Shown piece by piece: positions 37,825-50,800 of a stretch of DNA of 64,000 nucleotides. The DNA comes from Cloeon dipterum (taxonomy: Eukaryota; Arthropoda; Insecta; Ephemeroptera; Baetidae), in the NCBI RefSeq assembly GCF_949628265.1, contig NC_088789.1:34589883-34653882 (forward strand), written 5' to 3'. Position numbers and translations under genes: made by a program. The notes below the pieces were generated by a model. The model saw nothing but the letters and a program-made list of their open reading frames with translations, did no database searches and was not told where the DNA came from. Each line of letters opens with the position of its first letter. Position 1 is the first letter of the stretch.

Positions 37825-40800
37825 TCAATTGATTTTCATTTGCTGTAACACATCGGAACATTGTTCGTCATTCCTAATCTTTTCATTTACTTCGGCACCA
37901 TACACGAGCAGTATTTGAACAATTTCTTTCACTGGATTATTCTTAGCCGCGAGAAATAAAGCAGTCTCTCCACGAGAATTTTCTACATTTATCTCGGCGC
38001 CTTTCTCAAGCAGCTCTAGGATGATTTCAGAAGCTGGGTTTTGTTCAGCGGCCAAATGCAGTGCTGTGTATTGATCATCATTGTCTTGTGCGTTAACTTT
38101 GGCACCATTTTCAAGTAAAATTGTAACTATTTCTGAATTTTTATTCCATCCAGCCGCTAGGTGAAGGGGTGTGAATCCTTTTTCATCTTGCGAATGAACG
38201 TCGGCGCCATTTTCGAGCAGATTTTGGATCACCTCTGCATTTGGGTTACTTTCAGCGGCAAAATGCAGTGCGGTAACTTTATTATTGTTTTGAGCGTTTA
38301 CTTTGGCACCTGTTAGTAGCAAAATTCTCACTATTTCCGTGTTTTCGTTCCATCCAGCAGCTAGGTGAAGGGCTGTATTTCCATCATTGCATTGTGAATG
38401 AACGTCAGCGCCGTTTTCGAGCAGTTTTAAGACGATTTCCGAAGCTGGGTTATATCTAGCGGCCATATGCAGTGCGCTCCATTTTGAATTGTCTTGTGCG
38501 TTTACTTTGGCACCATTTTCCAGCAAAATTCTCACTATTTCCGTGTTTCCATTCCAACCAGCAGCTAGTTGAAGGGCTGTATTTCCATCTTTACTTTTTG
38601 AATGAACGTCGGCGCCGTTTTCGAGCAGCTTTTGGACGATTTCTGAAGATTGGTTATATCTAGCGGCGAAATGCAGTGCGGTCAATTTATTATTGTTTTG
38701 TGCGTTTACTTTGGCACCTGTTTGTAACAAAATGTCCACTATTTCTGGGTTTTCATTAAATCCAGCAGCTAGGTGAAGTGCTGATGATCCATCCGTACTT
38801 TGTAAATGAACATCGGCACCAATTTCAAGCAGTTTTTGGATGATTTCTAAAGATGGGTTATATCTAGCGGCAAAATGCAGTGCGGTCCAGTTTTTTTTGT
38901 CTTGTGCGTTTACTTTTGCACCGTTTTCGAGCAAAATGTTAACGTTTTCTGGGTTATTATTACTCTGAGCAGCTAGGTGAAGGACTGTACATTCATCTTT
39001 ACTTTTCGAATGAACGTCGGCGCCGTTTTCGAGCAGTTTTTGAATCACCTCTGCATTTGGGTTATTTTGAACGGCGAGATAAAGTGCGGTCAATTTCTCA
39101 TTGTCTTGCGCGTTTACTTTGGCACCTTTTTCGATCAAAACCTTCACTATTTCTGGGTTTTTGTTCAACGCAGCAGCTCGATGAAGCGCTGTATGTCCAT
39201 CTTTACTTCTTGAATCAACGTCAGCACCGTTTTCGAGCAGCATTAAGATCACATCCGCATGTGGCTTTCTTTCAGCGGCTAAATGCAGTGCGGTCAAACT
39301 ATTATTGTTTTGTGCGTCTACTTTGGCGCCTCTCTCTAGCAAAATTCTCACTATCTCCGTGTTTTCGTTCCATCCAGCAGCTAGGTGAAGGGCTGTATTT
39401 CCATCATTGCATTGTGAATGAACGTCAGCGCCGTTTTCGAGCAGTTTTAAGACGATTTCTGAAGCTGGGTTATATCTAGCGGCCATATGCAGTGCGTTCC
39501 ATTTTGAATTGTCTTGTGCGTTTACTTTGGCATTATTTTCAAGCAAAATTCTCACTTTTTCCGCGTTGTCATTCCAACCAGCAGCTAGTTGAAGGGCTGT
39601 ATTTCCATCTATACTTTTTGAATGAACGTCGACGCCGTTTTCGAGCAAAATTTGGACGATTTCTGAGACTGGGTTAAATCTAGCGGCGAAATGCAGTGCA
39701 GTCAATTTAATATTGTTTTGTGCGTTCGCTAATGCACCATTGTCAAGCAAAATTTGCACTACTTTAGGGTTTTTATTCCACCAGGCTGCTAGGTGAAGTG
39801 CTGATGATCCGTCTTGATCTTGTGAATTAACGTCGGCACCGTTTTCGATCAGCTTTTGGATCATTTCTGGTGCTGGGTTAAATCTAGCCGCGAAATGAAG
39901 TGCGTTCATTTTATCATTGTCCTGTGCGTTTATGTTTGCACCATTTTCAAGCAAAATTTTCGCTACTTCCGGGTTTCTATTCAACCCAGCAGCTCGATGA
40001 ATGGCTGTATATCCATCTTTACTTTGTGAATGAACGTCGGCACCGTTTTGGAGCAGTTTTTTGATCACCTCCGCATTCGGGTTATTTTCCGCGGCGAAAT
40101 GTAGTGCGGTCTCTTTGTCATTGTTTTGTGCGTTTACTTTCGCACCATTTTCAATCAAAATTTGTACCATTTCTGGGTTTTTATTCCAGAAAGCAGCTCG
40201 ATGAAGGGCTGTGTGCCCACATGTAATTTTTGAATGAACGTCAGCGCCTTTTTCGAGCAGTTTTTGGATCACTTCTGCATTTGGGTTATTTTCAGCGGCC
40301 AAAAACAGTGCGGTCACTTTATCATTGTTTTGTAAGTGTACTTCTGCACCATTTTCAAGCAAAATTTCCACTATTTCAGAGTTACTATTACTCTGAGCAG
40401 CTAGGTGAAGGGCTGAAGATCCCTTGTTGTTTTGCGAATGAACGTCGGCGCCATTTTTGAGCAGTGTTAAGACGAATTCTGAAGCTGGATTGTATCTAGC
40501 GGCGAAATGCAGTGCGGTCCAATTTTTATTGTCTTTTGCGTTTACTTCTGCGCCATAGTCAAGCAAAATTTTCACTATTTCTGGGTTACTATTGCCCCGA
40601 GCAGCTAGGTGAAGAGCTGTTAATTCTGTTTGATCTTGAAAATGAACGTCGGCGCCTTTTTCAAGTAGTTTTTGGATCACCTCTGCATTTGGGTTGTTCT
40701 CAGCGGCCAAATGCAGCGCGGTCCAACCATCGTTGTTTCGTGCGTTTACTCTGGCACCATTTTCAAGCAAAATTTGGACTAATTCTGGGTCTGGGTTGCA

Positions 40801-43800
40801 CTCAGCAGCCAAATGAAGGGCTGTATTTCCTTCTTCATTTTGTGAATCAACTTCGGCGCCGTTTTCGAGCAGTTTTTGGACCACCTCTGCAGTTCGGTTG
40901 TTTTCAACGGCGAAGTGCAGTGCGGTTCGATTTTTATTGTCTCGTGCGTTTACTTTTCCACCTTTTTCTAGCAAAATGTTAACTATTTCTGGGTTACTAT
41001 TACTCTGAGCAGCAAGGTGAAGGGCTGTATATTCATCTTTACTTTGCGAATTCACGTCAGCGCCGTTTTCGAGCAGTTTTAAGACGATTTCTGAAGCTGG
41101 GTTATATCTAGCGGCGAAATGCAGTGCGGTTCGATGTTCATTGTCTGTTGCGTTTACTTCTGCACCTTTTTGAAGCAAGATTTCGACTACTTCTAAGTTT
41201 TCATTGAAACCAGCAGCTAGTTGAAGGACTGTATTTCCATCATTACTTTCTAAATCAACATCGGCGCCATTTTCGAGCAGTTTGAAGATGACTTCTGGAG
41301 TTTGGTTGTGTCTAGCGGCGTTATGCAGTGCGGTCCATTTTTTATTGTCTTGATTGTTTACTTTAGCACCTTTTGCAAGCAAAATATTTACGATTTCTGG
41401 GTTTGGATTCCACCCAGCAGCTATGTGGAGGGCTGTATATCCTTCATTACTTTGTGAATGAACGTCGGCGCCATTTTCTAGCAGTTTTAAGACGATTTCG
41501 GGAGTTTGGCTATATCTAGCGGCCAAATGCAGTGCGGTCCATTCATCATTGTCTCGTGCGTGTACGTTGGCACCTATGTCCAGCAATCTTTGCACGATTT
41601 CTGGATTTTCATTCCACCCAGCCGCTAGGTGAAGGGGTGTGAATCCTTTTTCATCTTGCGAATGAACGTCAGCGCCGTTTTCGAGCAGCTTTTGGATCAC
41701 TTCTGAAGCTGGGTTATTTTTTGCGGCAAAATGCACAGCGGTCCATCTATCATTGTCTTCTGCGTTTACTATGGCACCCTTTTCAAGCAACATTTGGACT
41801 ATTTCTGAGTTTTTATTATACCGAGCAGCTAGATGAAGAGCCGTCAATCCTGCTTGATCTTGTAAATGAACGTCGGCGCCTTTCACAAGTAGTTTTTGGA
41901 CCACTTCTGGAGATGAGTTGAATCTAGCGGCGAAATGCAGTGGGGTCCATTTATCATTGTCTTGTGCGTTTACTTTGGCGCCTTTTAGAAGGAAAATTTC
42001 CAGTATTTCTGGGTTTTCATTCCACCGAGCAGTTAGATGTAAGGCTGTTAATCCTCCTTGAGTTTGTGTATGAACGTCGGCGCCGTTTTCGAGCAGAATT
42101 GCGACAATTTCTGGAGCTTGGTTATATCTAGCGGCCAAATGCAGTGCGGTCAAATCTTCATTGTCTTTTGCGTCAACTTTAGCTCCCATGCCAAGCAAAA
42201 TTTTCACTATTTCTGCGTTTTTATTGCAACGAGCAGCCACGTGAAGGGCTGTCCATCCATTTTGATCTTGAGAATCAACGTCGGCACCATTTTCGAGCAG
42301 CTTTTTGACCACTTTCACATCTGGTTTAGACCTACCAACCAAATGTTGGAGAGCGGTTCGGTCTTGTTCGTTTCCTTCGGTACCTTTTCCAAGCAAATTA
42401 TTAAGAATCTCTTGATTTTCATTTAACCCAGCTGCTAGGTGATGGGCTGTGGTTCCTTCTTTATCTTCTGAATTATCTTCAACAGCGTATTCTAGTTGCT
42501 TATGGACCATTTCTGTAAGCTCGTGAAACACTGCGGGGTAATGCAATGGTTTTCGTTTGTGCAAAATATTCACAATTTCTGGGTTTTCATTTGACCCAGC
42601 GGCTTGGTGAATGTCTTCGATTCTTTCTTCATGTTGTGAATCAACGTCAACGCTGTATTCTAGCAGTGTTTGGACCATTTCTGCAACTTCGTTGTTTCCA
42701 AAGGCGTAATGCACAGTGATCCGCTTTTTATCGTCTTCTAAGATTACCTTGTTATTTTTCTCATTCATCATATTCAAAATTTCTGGGTTTACGTTTGACC
42801 CAGCTGCTAGGTGAAGGGCTGTGATTCCTTCTTCGTCTTGTGAGTTAACGTCAATGCCATATTCCAGTAGCTTTTGGACCACTTCTGATGCTTCGTCATT
42901 TTCAAAGGCGTAATGCAAAGCAGTTCGCCTTTTATTGTCTTGTAAGTTTACTTTGGCCCCTTTGTCAAGCAACATATTCACAATTTCCGGGTTTTCATTT
43001 GACCCAGCTGCTAGGTGAAGGGCTGTGATTCCCTCCTCATCTTGTGAATTAATGTCAACGCCGTATTCTATTAGCGTATGGACCACTCCTGTAACTTCAT
43101 GATTTTTAGCGGCGTGATGCAAAGCAGTTTGTTTTCTATTGTCTTGTAAGTTAACTTTGGCACCTTTTTGAAGCAATAATTTCACCAATTCTGGGCTTTT
43201 ACTATACTGAACAGCTAGGTGAAGAGCTGTTTCTCCATTTAGATCTTTTAAATTGACATTGGAGCCCCTATCAAGAAGTTCTTGCACTAAAACTATATCA
43301 CTAGAGCCAACGGCATAGTGCAAAATTGACTTTCCAAATGAATCAAGTTGATTTACTTCAATATCGAACTTCAATACAAGCTGTAGTGCCACTTCCCATT
43401 TTTTTCTCGCACAAGCCAGCAGAAGCAGAGTGTTTTTTAAGCTGGTTTCAGCGTTTTTGTCCACTTGTGTGTTTCGCAAGATCCAAATAGCCACTTCCTC
43501 GCTGCACTTCTCGTCAGCAATCGCCAGGTGAAGACAGCTTTCTCCAGTGTTGATTCTTTCGGTTGCTAACCTGCTGTTCTTTTCGTGTACCATCTTGACC
43601 ATTTCAAGGTGCCGCAGTGCCAAATGCAAAGCGTTTTTACCGTCTTCATCTTTCAATGAGAGATCGGGGTTGAGCATCTTGAACATTTGTCTCAAATCCT
43701 CACGACATATTTGTCTTACTAATTTCATAGCGTTTGTCATTTTAGCACAATCCACAAGTAGTGCTTCTTCGCAAGATACGTCCTTCCCATTCTCCGTGGA

Positions 43801-46800
43801 AAAGAAAAAGTCAATGAACTTCCTGCACTGCACTAATTCATCGTTGAACAAGGGTACTTCTTCAGCTACTGGATTTTTTGAGTCATATAGAAACTTTTGT
43901 GCGGTAAGGAATTCTGCAAACGTTTGGTGAGTGAAATCAACTCTGTCATTGCAATATATTACAACTCCGAAAGTGTTGATCTTTTTCAAATGTAACTTTG
44001 TTATTAAACTATCTTGGTCAATCTGCACTCCTGCTACAAAACGAGAGGCCACCAATTGAATGAACTTCAATGATCTTTCAATCGCCTCCTCTCCAACATC
44101 TTTGCCTCCATTTTCTTTCACCAAACTTAATTTTACTCTTTTCCGCACAATTTTGTCAAAGATGTCATACAAGTTTCCTTTGCCTTCGTACTCGGCCAAC
44201 AAGGTGAGATAAAGTGGGTTTCCCAGAATGTTTTGATCTTTGAAGTTCTTCCTCAATTCATCGATGTCTTGCTGGCTCTTCCGTGCCACGGTCTGCAGAA
44301 TCTCGATTTGCTTTGCTTCATCAAGGGGTTCAATCTCAACTATCGTTGTGTTCTTGATCCGGTCTTGAATGTAGTGCACTTCATGAGGCCTGGTTCCGAT
44401 GAAGAGTGGGACTCTTGCATTATGTAATGCAATCAAAATTTTGATGATTTTTTCTCTGAAGTCTGGACACACTTCGTCAAAACCGTCGAGGAAAACAATT
44501 GCTTCTTTCTTCTCAATCCACTGGATAATGTCGTCCTTAGAATTGCAAGTTGTCTTGGCAAGGAATTCGGTTTCATCCACTTTCATTGGTGGCAGGTTAA
44601 AAATGTATCGATAGTGTTTTTTCAGTGGAATCAGCAGGATTTTAAACCCGTCATCAAATTTCGGGAGTTGGTGCGCCATTTCTAAGAGTACGGTCGATTT
44701 GCCTGCCCCAGCAACTGAATTAAGCAACCAAACAATGCTCGCGTCAGCTGAATCTCCCACTGCAGAGAGAGCTTCTAAGCCTTTGACAGAATTAAACTTT
44801 TTCGAAGGTTTAATGTCGCTCGGATTTTCTGAACGACTCATCGAATTTTTGTTTCCCTCAAACAATCGCTTCGCCTCTTTCATTAATGTTTCAAAGTCGA
44901 TCTTTTTCTCATAAGGAGGTTCCATAGAATTTATAATTCTTAACATTTGGCCACGGAGGCTTCTTGTCTTTTTAAGTTTGAAATCTGGGTTGACAAAAAT
45001 TCTTGGCCAAGTAGGAAATTTGAGGAGATATTGCAAAGTAGAATTGAGAAGAACCACGTCTTCTTTTTTGGACTCACGAGTTAGCAGAGGCTCCAGAAGT
45101 TCTTGCAGGCTCTTCTCGTCGATTTTTCCAAGAAGTTCAATCAAATCCTCTGATGCATCTAAGTGAGATTTTTTTTTTATTAAAATGCCTCAAAGACCTG
45201 AAATATGTTAAAATTACCTTCATATTTTAGAATCAATACTAGCCAGCCACTGTGGTTTGTAGCAGAGACTTGTAGTTCTTTCATGTCCGGAGATATCTAA
45301 ATATAATTAAAGATGTGTTACCAAATAATCTTTTGCATTAGTTCTAGTAGAGCTCTAGAGCTTACACTGTCCGTTTGAGGTGCTTCTGCGTTAACAACGA
45401 TCAGAATTTTCGGCTTTCCAATCATTTTGTCGTTATTAGGGCCGACCAAACTGTGTAGAATGTCCGTGATTGGAGTCTCTTTATCCTTTTGCACGCGCAC
45501 GCAGACTTCCTTGTGTTCGTTTTCACACACAGGGCCAAATATGCAGGTCAAAATGCAGCCCACGTCTGGTTCCAACTCGGACACTGTAAAATCAGCATTA
45601 AAATCCATTTTTGACTCTTTCTTTGTTCAATTTTGATACTCACCCATCTTAAAATAGAAATCCATGGATGTTCCACTCAGTATCCAGTCTCTAATTTCGA
45701 AGTCTAGTTTGCGAAGAACTCTCTCCACTTCTTGCACTTGTTTGCTTCGGACGACAGATAGAATGAAACCACTACGACCCCTAATGTCTCTTCCTTCATC
45801 CGATTTCCAGGAAAAATTTGCAGAAAATGGTTGTTTTCTGACTTTGCTCTTGTCCCTTTGCGCATCAGTGTTTGAAAAAGATTTTGCTGCTATTTTCGAC
45901 CTGAAAATTTTGTTAAGATTCTTTTATACCGCTTGCTAGATTCTTTAGATTTACATGATTAGTCAAGTAGGGTTGTTTGTATCGATATTATCCGTTTCAT
46001 TAGAGAATACTCACTTTGAGATAGTGAATTTTCTGTCCTGTGTAAACATTTTGAGCTCTGGTGTCTGCCCCAGAAGAGTGTTTTCCACAAAGTTTGTGGA
46101 ATTGCGTGACTTTTGGTGCATTCGACTCTGAACAGTGGTGAAGAATTTCAACAAGGGCTCATCATCGGCACTGTCCAGACAAAAGCAGATGTTTCTGACA
46201 AACCATGAACCATTTTTATTAGTGTTTGCCATTGTCGCTGTAAATATTTTTAAAAATATATTAGTGTCAAGTAAAGAGCAATCGTTGCGGTTTATAATAT
46301 TACTTTCTACTGTCGAATAGAACACGACAAAGTTTTGCATTCCTGGGCGAGTGGTGATTCGGCACGAATTCTTGTTATCATACTTCTCGTATGATTTATT
46401 TATGTCAAACTTTGAATCCTCCAACGTACCCCGACATGGCTGAAAACATGGTGTGAATATTTATATTATTTATCTCGCAATTTACTTGGTATTTAGTAAT
46501 CAATTGTTTGTTGTTAAGCTCACCCCAAAATTCACGATTTTCAGACAGTTGCCGAATCTCTTTAGGCTCTGTAAAGAGTCTAGTACTTCATCTGTAGTGA
46601 AACGTTCATAATCATTTGTTTCCCTATCTATGTGGTCAGTCATTATTGTTCCATTTTCAGTCCCATGAGAGAGAATGAAAAGCACGAAAACAGAGGGCAC
46701 ATCATCTAAATCAAAAGTGATCATAAGATTATATGAAATTTAATTTGAACGAGGTACCTTTTAAGTTGAAAAGCTGCAAAAGCCCTTCTTGATCGCCAAG

Positions 46801-47868
46801 AAGTTGGAGTAAAGTCTCTTTGTTCGGTGACATGTTACGGAAATTGCAATTCCGGTTTTCCCCGAAGGAAGTCTTGAGGTTTTCTACGTCACAGGTGTCT
46901 CCATTTCGGATAAATTTAGGATCGTTTTTGAACTCGTAGTGAATGACTAGGACACAAACACTTAAAAGAGCAATATAAGTTTCTAATTTGATTTAAATCA
47001 GGAAATTTACTTGTCTGCGTTTTGTCTGGTGACACGTCCATCTAATTCACTTTCAAAAAATCCCAGATTTGCTAACCTTTTAATTTGATTGTGTGTTTCA
47101 CCTGGAATAAAAAATGAGCAGCTATTTATTTCTGCACGACTCTACTACAAGTAATGCCGGAGTATTAAAGCACGCGCATAATAGAAAAATACCTTTAACA
47201 TCATTCTCCGGGAATTCCTTTGACTCGATCGTTACTTCCGTTTCAACCTCTGTGTTGTCCGTTGGATTTGCTCCTGCAGAAACAATTTGTGACTGCCCCG
47301 TTTGCTGATGGGATTGGGTGTTTTCCTAAAACATTGTCGAAGAAAGTTTGTTTTTATCATCGTCTAAGGTTTTAGGTTCTTGACCTTGACGTCAATAGCA
47401 AATCAGAACTCACAATTGGTTTCATAGAGAAAAATCTAACTGTACCTGCTGCTGCTCGTCATTTAGTTGACTTCCTGAAGCGACAGAATTATCCAAACGT
47501 CGGTATTCTTTTGGAACTTTGATGTTGCACGTTTGAACATACTGTTGAAGTCCTTGGACGGTGGAAGCAGTGGCAAGAACGAGACATTCTTTCTGATCTG
47601 CCTCGCTCAGCAAGTGCTCGAAATCTTGGTCAGTCTTGGGTTTTTGGTCCAGGAAAGTTCCATCGTGAAGGTCTACCTCCAAAGACTCGTGCCATGCTGA
47701 TTGCAACACACTTCCCCAGAATTCTTGTCCAAGAGTGTTCCAGGCAAGTCCTGGATTCGAATGTCTTGCTTTTGGTCTTGGTCTCAAGAACTTTGACGGT
47801 ACAATGAAGTAATTTATTTTAGTGTTCGTGTCCAAACAGTAAGCGAAATAATTTGTCTCTATTTCCAT
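37825..47868 (-). CDS. Caspase / pseudo-caspase / NACHT / ankyrin giant protein, paralogue 1
   Basis: Exons, phase-consistent throughout: 47446-47868, 47193-47325, 47011-47101, 46758-46960, 46524-46705, 46304-46439, 46015-46237, 45644-45900, 45366-45583, 45218-45296, 37825-45158, giving ~3,092 aa (3,114 if the 66-bp intron 46238-46303 is kept). Domains: unrecognised N-terminal region 1-215; caspase ~217-463 with IRNGDTCDVENL, catalytic His297 (ILSHG), Cys346 (PCRG) and a small-subunit NGSWF core; degenerate caspase-like domain ~464-648 (GKPKI kept, no SHG or CRG); NACHT with Walker A GAGKST near 799-804 and Walker B VFLDGFDEV near 870-878; then about 55 ankyrin repeats to near the end. No transmembrane or signal segment, so cytosolic. 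The architecture implies a nucleotide-dependent sensor whose protease is in the same chain (inference). The 7.3-kb last exon has no introns. Confidence 0.9.
38000..43300 (-). repeat. 204-bp higher-order ankyrin repeat array, gene 1
   Basis: Ankyrin repeats of 34 aa alternate between two types. One has a core like GWNENPEIV, an LLE-GAKVNAQDN turn and a following WTALH. The other has ARYNPASEIV and LLENGADVHSQ. The repeat unit at DNA level is therefore about 204 bp, visible on the plus strand as a recurring AGCTAGGTGAAGGGCTGT every ~204 bp. The 5'-most (N-terminal) repeats, about 42,300-43,600, are more degenerate. Confidence 0.85.
46238..46303 (-). other. Stop-free 66-bp in-frame intron in the caspase small subunit (gene 1)
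   Basis: It begins GTAATA and ends TTTACAG on the minus strand. It has length divisible by three and no stop, so a naive frame runs through it. Removing it gives YSTVE-TTMANTNKNGSWF, which matches the spacing of caspase small subunits. Keeping it inserts 22 residues there. The same intron lies at 60508-60573 in gene 2. Confidence 0.65.
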
Positions 47869-50800
47869 CTTACTGGGATGACTGCAAAGTCATTTTCACA
47901 AGCTGTTTAGTGTTTCCATTTGATTTTAAAACTGTAATCAAAGAAATTTCCAATACGAGAATAAATATAAATTCAAAATAATTTATTAATTACAAAAACA
48001 ATCGATTAAACGATTTATTAAATGGCAACAAAACATGTCTAGCAAGACTAGAGAGTTAATCTTAAAAATATTTTCTTTGTTTGATGACCAGAATAACAAT
48101 ATCGATTTAGATCGATAAAAGTTAATCGATTTTTTCAAAATGGACGTGTCAGCGGGATTGTCTCAAGCACTGCAAAATAACATTTGTATTTTAATGCAGA
48201 ACGTTCTTCAATGCCGGGCTTATACACTACATTTTAATTTTCATAACTTCATTCAGGAAGCGGCTTTTTTTCATTTGTTTGCGCAGCGCGAACGGTCTCT
48301 CTCCTGTTTATTTCGTAGAGGTAAAAGAAACATATATCCATTTGTGCGTGCCGCGAAGTGGCGAAAAAATAGCACACTTTATTCCGGCCAATGGCCTTTC
48401 AAAGCTGCCGTTCAGTTCACAAAATAATTAGGCATGGTAAAAGGGTGCGAAAATAAAGCAACAAACCGATATCTATATAATTGGCCACCGCGAGCGACGG
48501 ACCTCGTGCCAGTCGTGACGTCACTCGTTGGGGGAAAAGGCCCTGAATTTTAAATTAAATAATATTAACGGCAGGAGAGTGGCCATCCGTGCCATGCAAC
48601 GCGAGAAACGATTGTCTGCACCCCGTGGGGGATCATAAACGGGTAGTAAACAAAAATAATACGGTCCGAGAAGAATTTTCGCGTTAATTGGACGGCGTAA
48701 AGCGATCTCGAGCTCAGCCGCGCCAACGAAGTCCCCCGAGCCCACTCCAGGGGCACTGATGATGCTAGTTATTTTGTAAAAAAAAGCCAAAAATCATCAA
48801 CCTCTTGAGAGTCTCATCCTTATCTATGATGCTTCTGTCAGCTTTTCACTCAAATATTGACGCGTTTTCTTATCTACGTGCTCTATATACGTGGGTTAAT
48901 GCAACCTTGTGTTTTTTATCTCTGGTTTTCACGTCGCGGGAACAAACAAAGTCCTTCTTGTTTAAGAAATTATGATTTTATTTTCACAAAAATAACTTTC
49001 AATAAATTTCGGGCCCGGTGAGCAGCTGCCAGCCACGCCAGCCGCCGGTAAAAAATGTTCAAAAAGTAAAAAGTGCAAGAAAAATTGTCTTCAATTTAGT
49101 TCCTCTGGCACTACCAAATTTTACGTTTAAAATATTGTCAGCCGTGCCAGCCACCGGGCAAAAAAAAAAAAATATCCGCCAGCCACCGCATTAAATTTCG
49201 CGGCTGAGACTTCTATAGTTTTGACATATTTTTATGGCACTGCAATGACTATTCAAGATAAAATATGAAATCTTGTGGCGTGCGTTACCATCCGCGTGGG
49301 GAGCGTCTCTAATTACCTCCAATAATTAAATAATATGCGTATAAGTTTACAATGTTAGTTATAACAACACATTGCGCATTGCGATCGCAGATTCAGTGTA
49401 CTTACATTACAGCTGTCCTTGTCCTCTCGAGGTGGTTAACAAGCGGAATCAGTCCACGATTTTCCCACAAAATGAGTCTACCTTTTGCTGCGCGTCTCTT
49501 TTAAACGCGCGAGATAACATCTAAAATTTGGACTTTCGACACCAGCCGATAATATTTTCTAGGCCAGCAATAATTTTACTGCTTTTCTTATCTCGACTAT
49601 GAAGATTTCCGACGCTGATAAATCTTGTGTAGAATTTCACGGGTAATAATCCCCGAAAAAAAATCAATTCAATTTTCAATATACGAAAAGAGGTCGAAGA
49701 AAATCACCTCGACTTTCGACCTGTGATGTTTTTCAGGAGCTGCAAAAAATCCCGTCCAATTGACCTCTAAACTCGTAAACAAACGTGATCTCCTAAATCC
49801 AAAGGCAGCGGCCAAATCGAAGCGAAGGTCAAAGCTCTTCGTGGCCCGATAGAAATAATAATAATTCACGCCTCGCGCCTCTCCCTCCACTGCTTAAAAT
49901 GTGCGTGTGTGCGTTTGTGAGAGAGAAAGAGAGAGTTTGCGGCAGCTGCGTGCTGGCATAAAATTTGGGATCGACTGCTATTTTTATTCTGAGCTTCAAA
50001 TAATTTGGGGACAGTCAACTGTTCACGAATCATACAATTTTATGCTATTTATTGAAGCAAACTAAAAACTTATAAATATATTACTAAGGACTTTGTGCAA
50101 GAAACAGCACAACTATATCAATAATAATTTACGCTGCTCATCTACATATCAATTTATGGTTAGAAATTAGCTTCTTTTCAACTCTCACCGCTGCAGCAGG
50201 TCGAAGGTGGACCCAATTCTTCTTTTCCTCCTCAAATCACGCCGCGATCCTGATCCTATCAGATGATACTTTAGCTCTCGCACGGCTGGCACACTCAAAA
50301 GACGCACCGCGCGGCGTGTTAATGCTTTCGAGATCTAAAAGCGGCAGAAAGAGTCCATCACTCGTGTGCTGCCAGGAGAGCAGTCGCGCTCCATCTGTCA
50401 CCCGCCGCGTGATTCAAAAAACAATTAGGCAGACCCGGGTTTTTAAAAAGAGAAATAATAAACAGGATTGAAGCAAAGGGCCTTTTTCATAATTTAAAAT
50501 CTTTTTTTAAGGTATTCGAATTGAAGGTTAATAAATTTGATAAAAGATATGCCTCATTTTAAAAATGGAGGTAAATTTTCAGTTTTTTCATTGTGATTTG
50601 AATGAAATTGCAATTTTGGGGACAAATTAAGACTCGACAAACAGTGGCCAGTATTTTAAATAACTAAAATGCCGGAACACAATAAAAATAAAACATATAT
50701 ATTATATTTCTCCCTTCAATGTGGTTCGCATGGCTGCTCATGCTTGAGACTCGAGGGCTCACCGCGGTGCGCAGGGAAATTTATTCTCTCCTGAAAGCCA

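Larger units (their letters stand above)
36565..50500. repeat. Tandem segmental duplication, unit 1 (~14 kb)
   Basis: Homologous along its length, in the same orientation, to 51,875-64,000. The left edge is marked by GACTGTCCAGTTCGCGGCGC at about 36,571 and 51,880. Homology is still present at the window end (AAGCAAAGGGCCTTTTTCAT at about 50,475 and 63,972). It contains the entire caspase-NACHT-ankyrin gene 1 with both flanks. Compared with unit 2 it has extra sequence at about 47,090-47,450, 48,152-48,395 and 48,495-48,715. Confidence 0.9.

Noticed and set aside
38472-42426. Series of plus-strand open frames of 60-156 codons
   Set aside because: They are antisense shadows of the ankyrin array, repeating every 204 bp with the coding strand's periodicity, and have no splice or start context of their own.
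38000-43300. Regularly spaced direct repeats resembling a CRISPR or satellite array
   Set aside because: The period is explained codon by codon by two ankyrin repeats in one open frame. No spacer/repeat organisation.
48140-48427. 95-codon frame on the plus strand upstream of gene 1
   Set aside because: Most of it is missing from the duplicated unit at about 62,058, and there is no conserved protein pattern. Probably non-coding.
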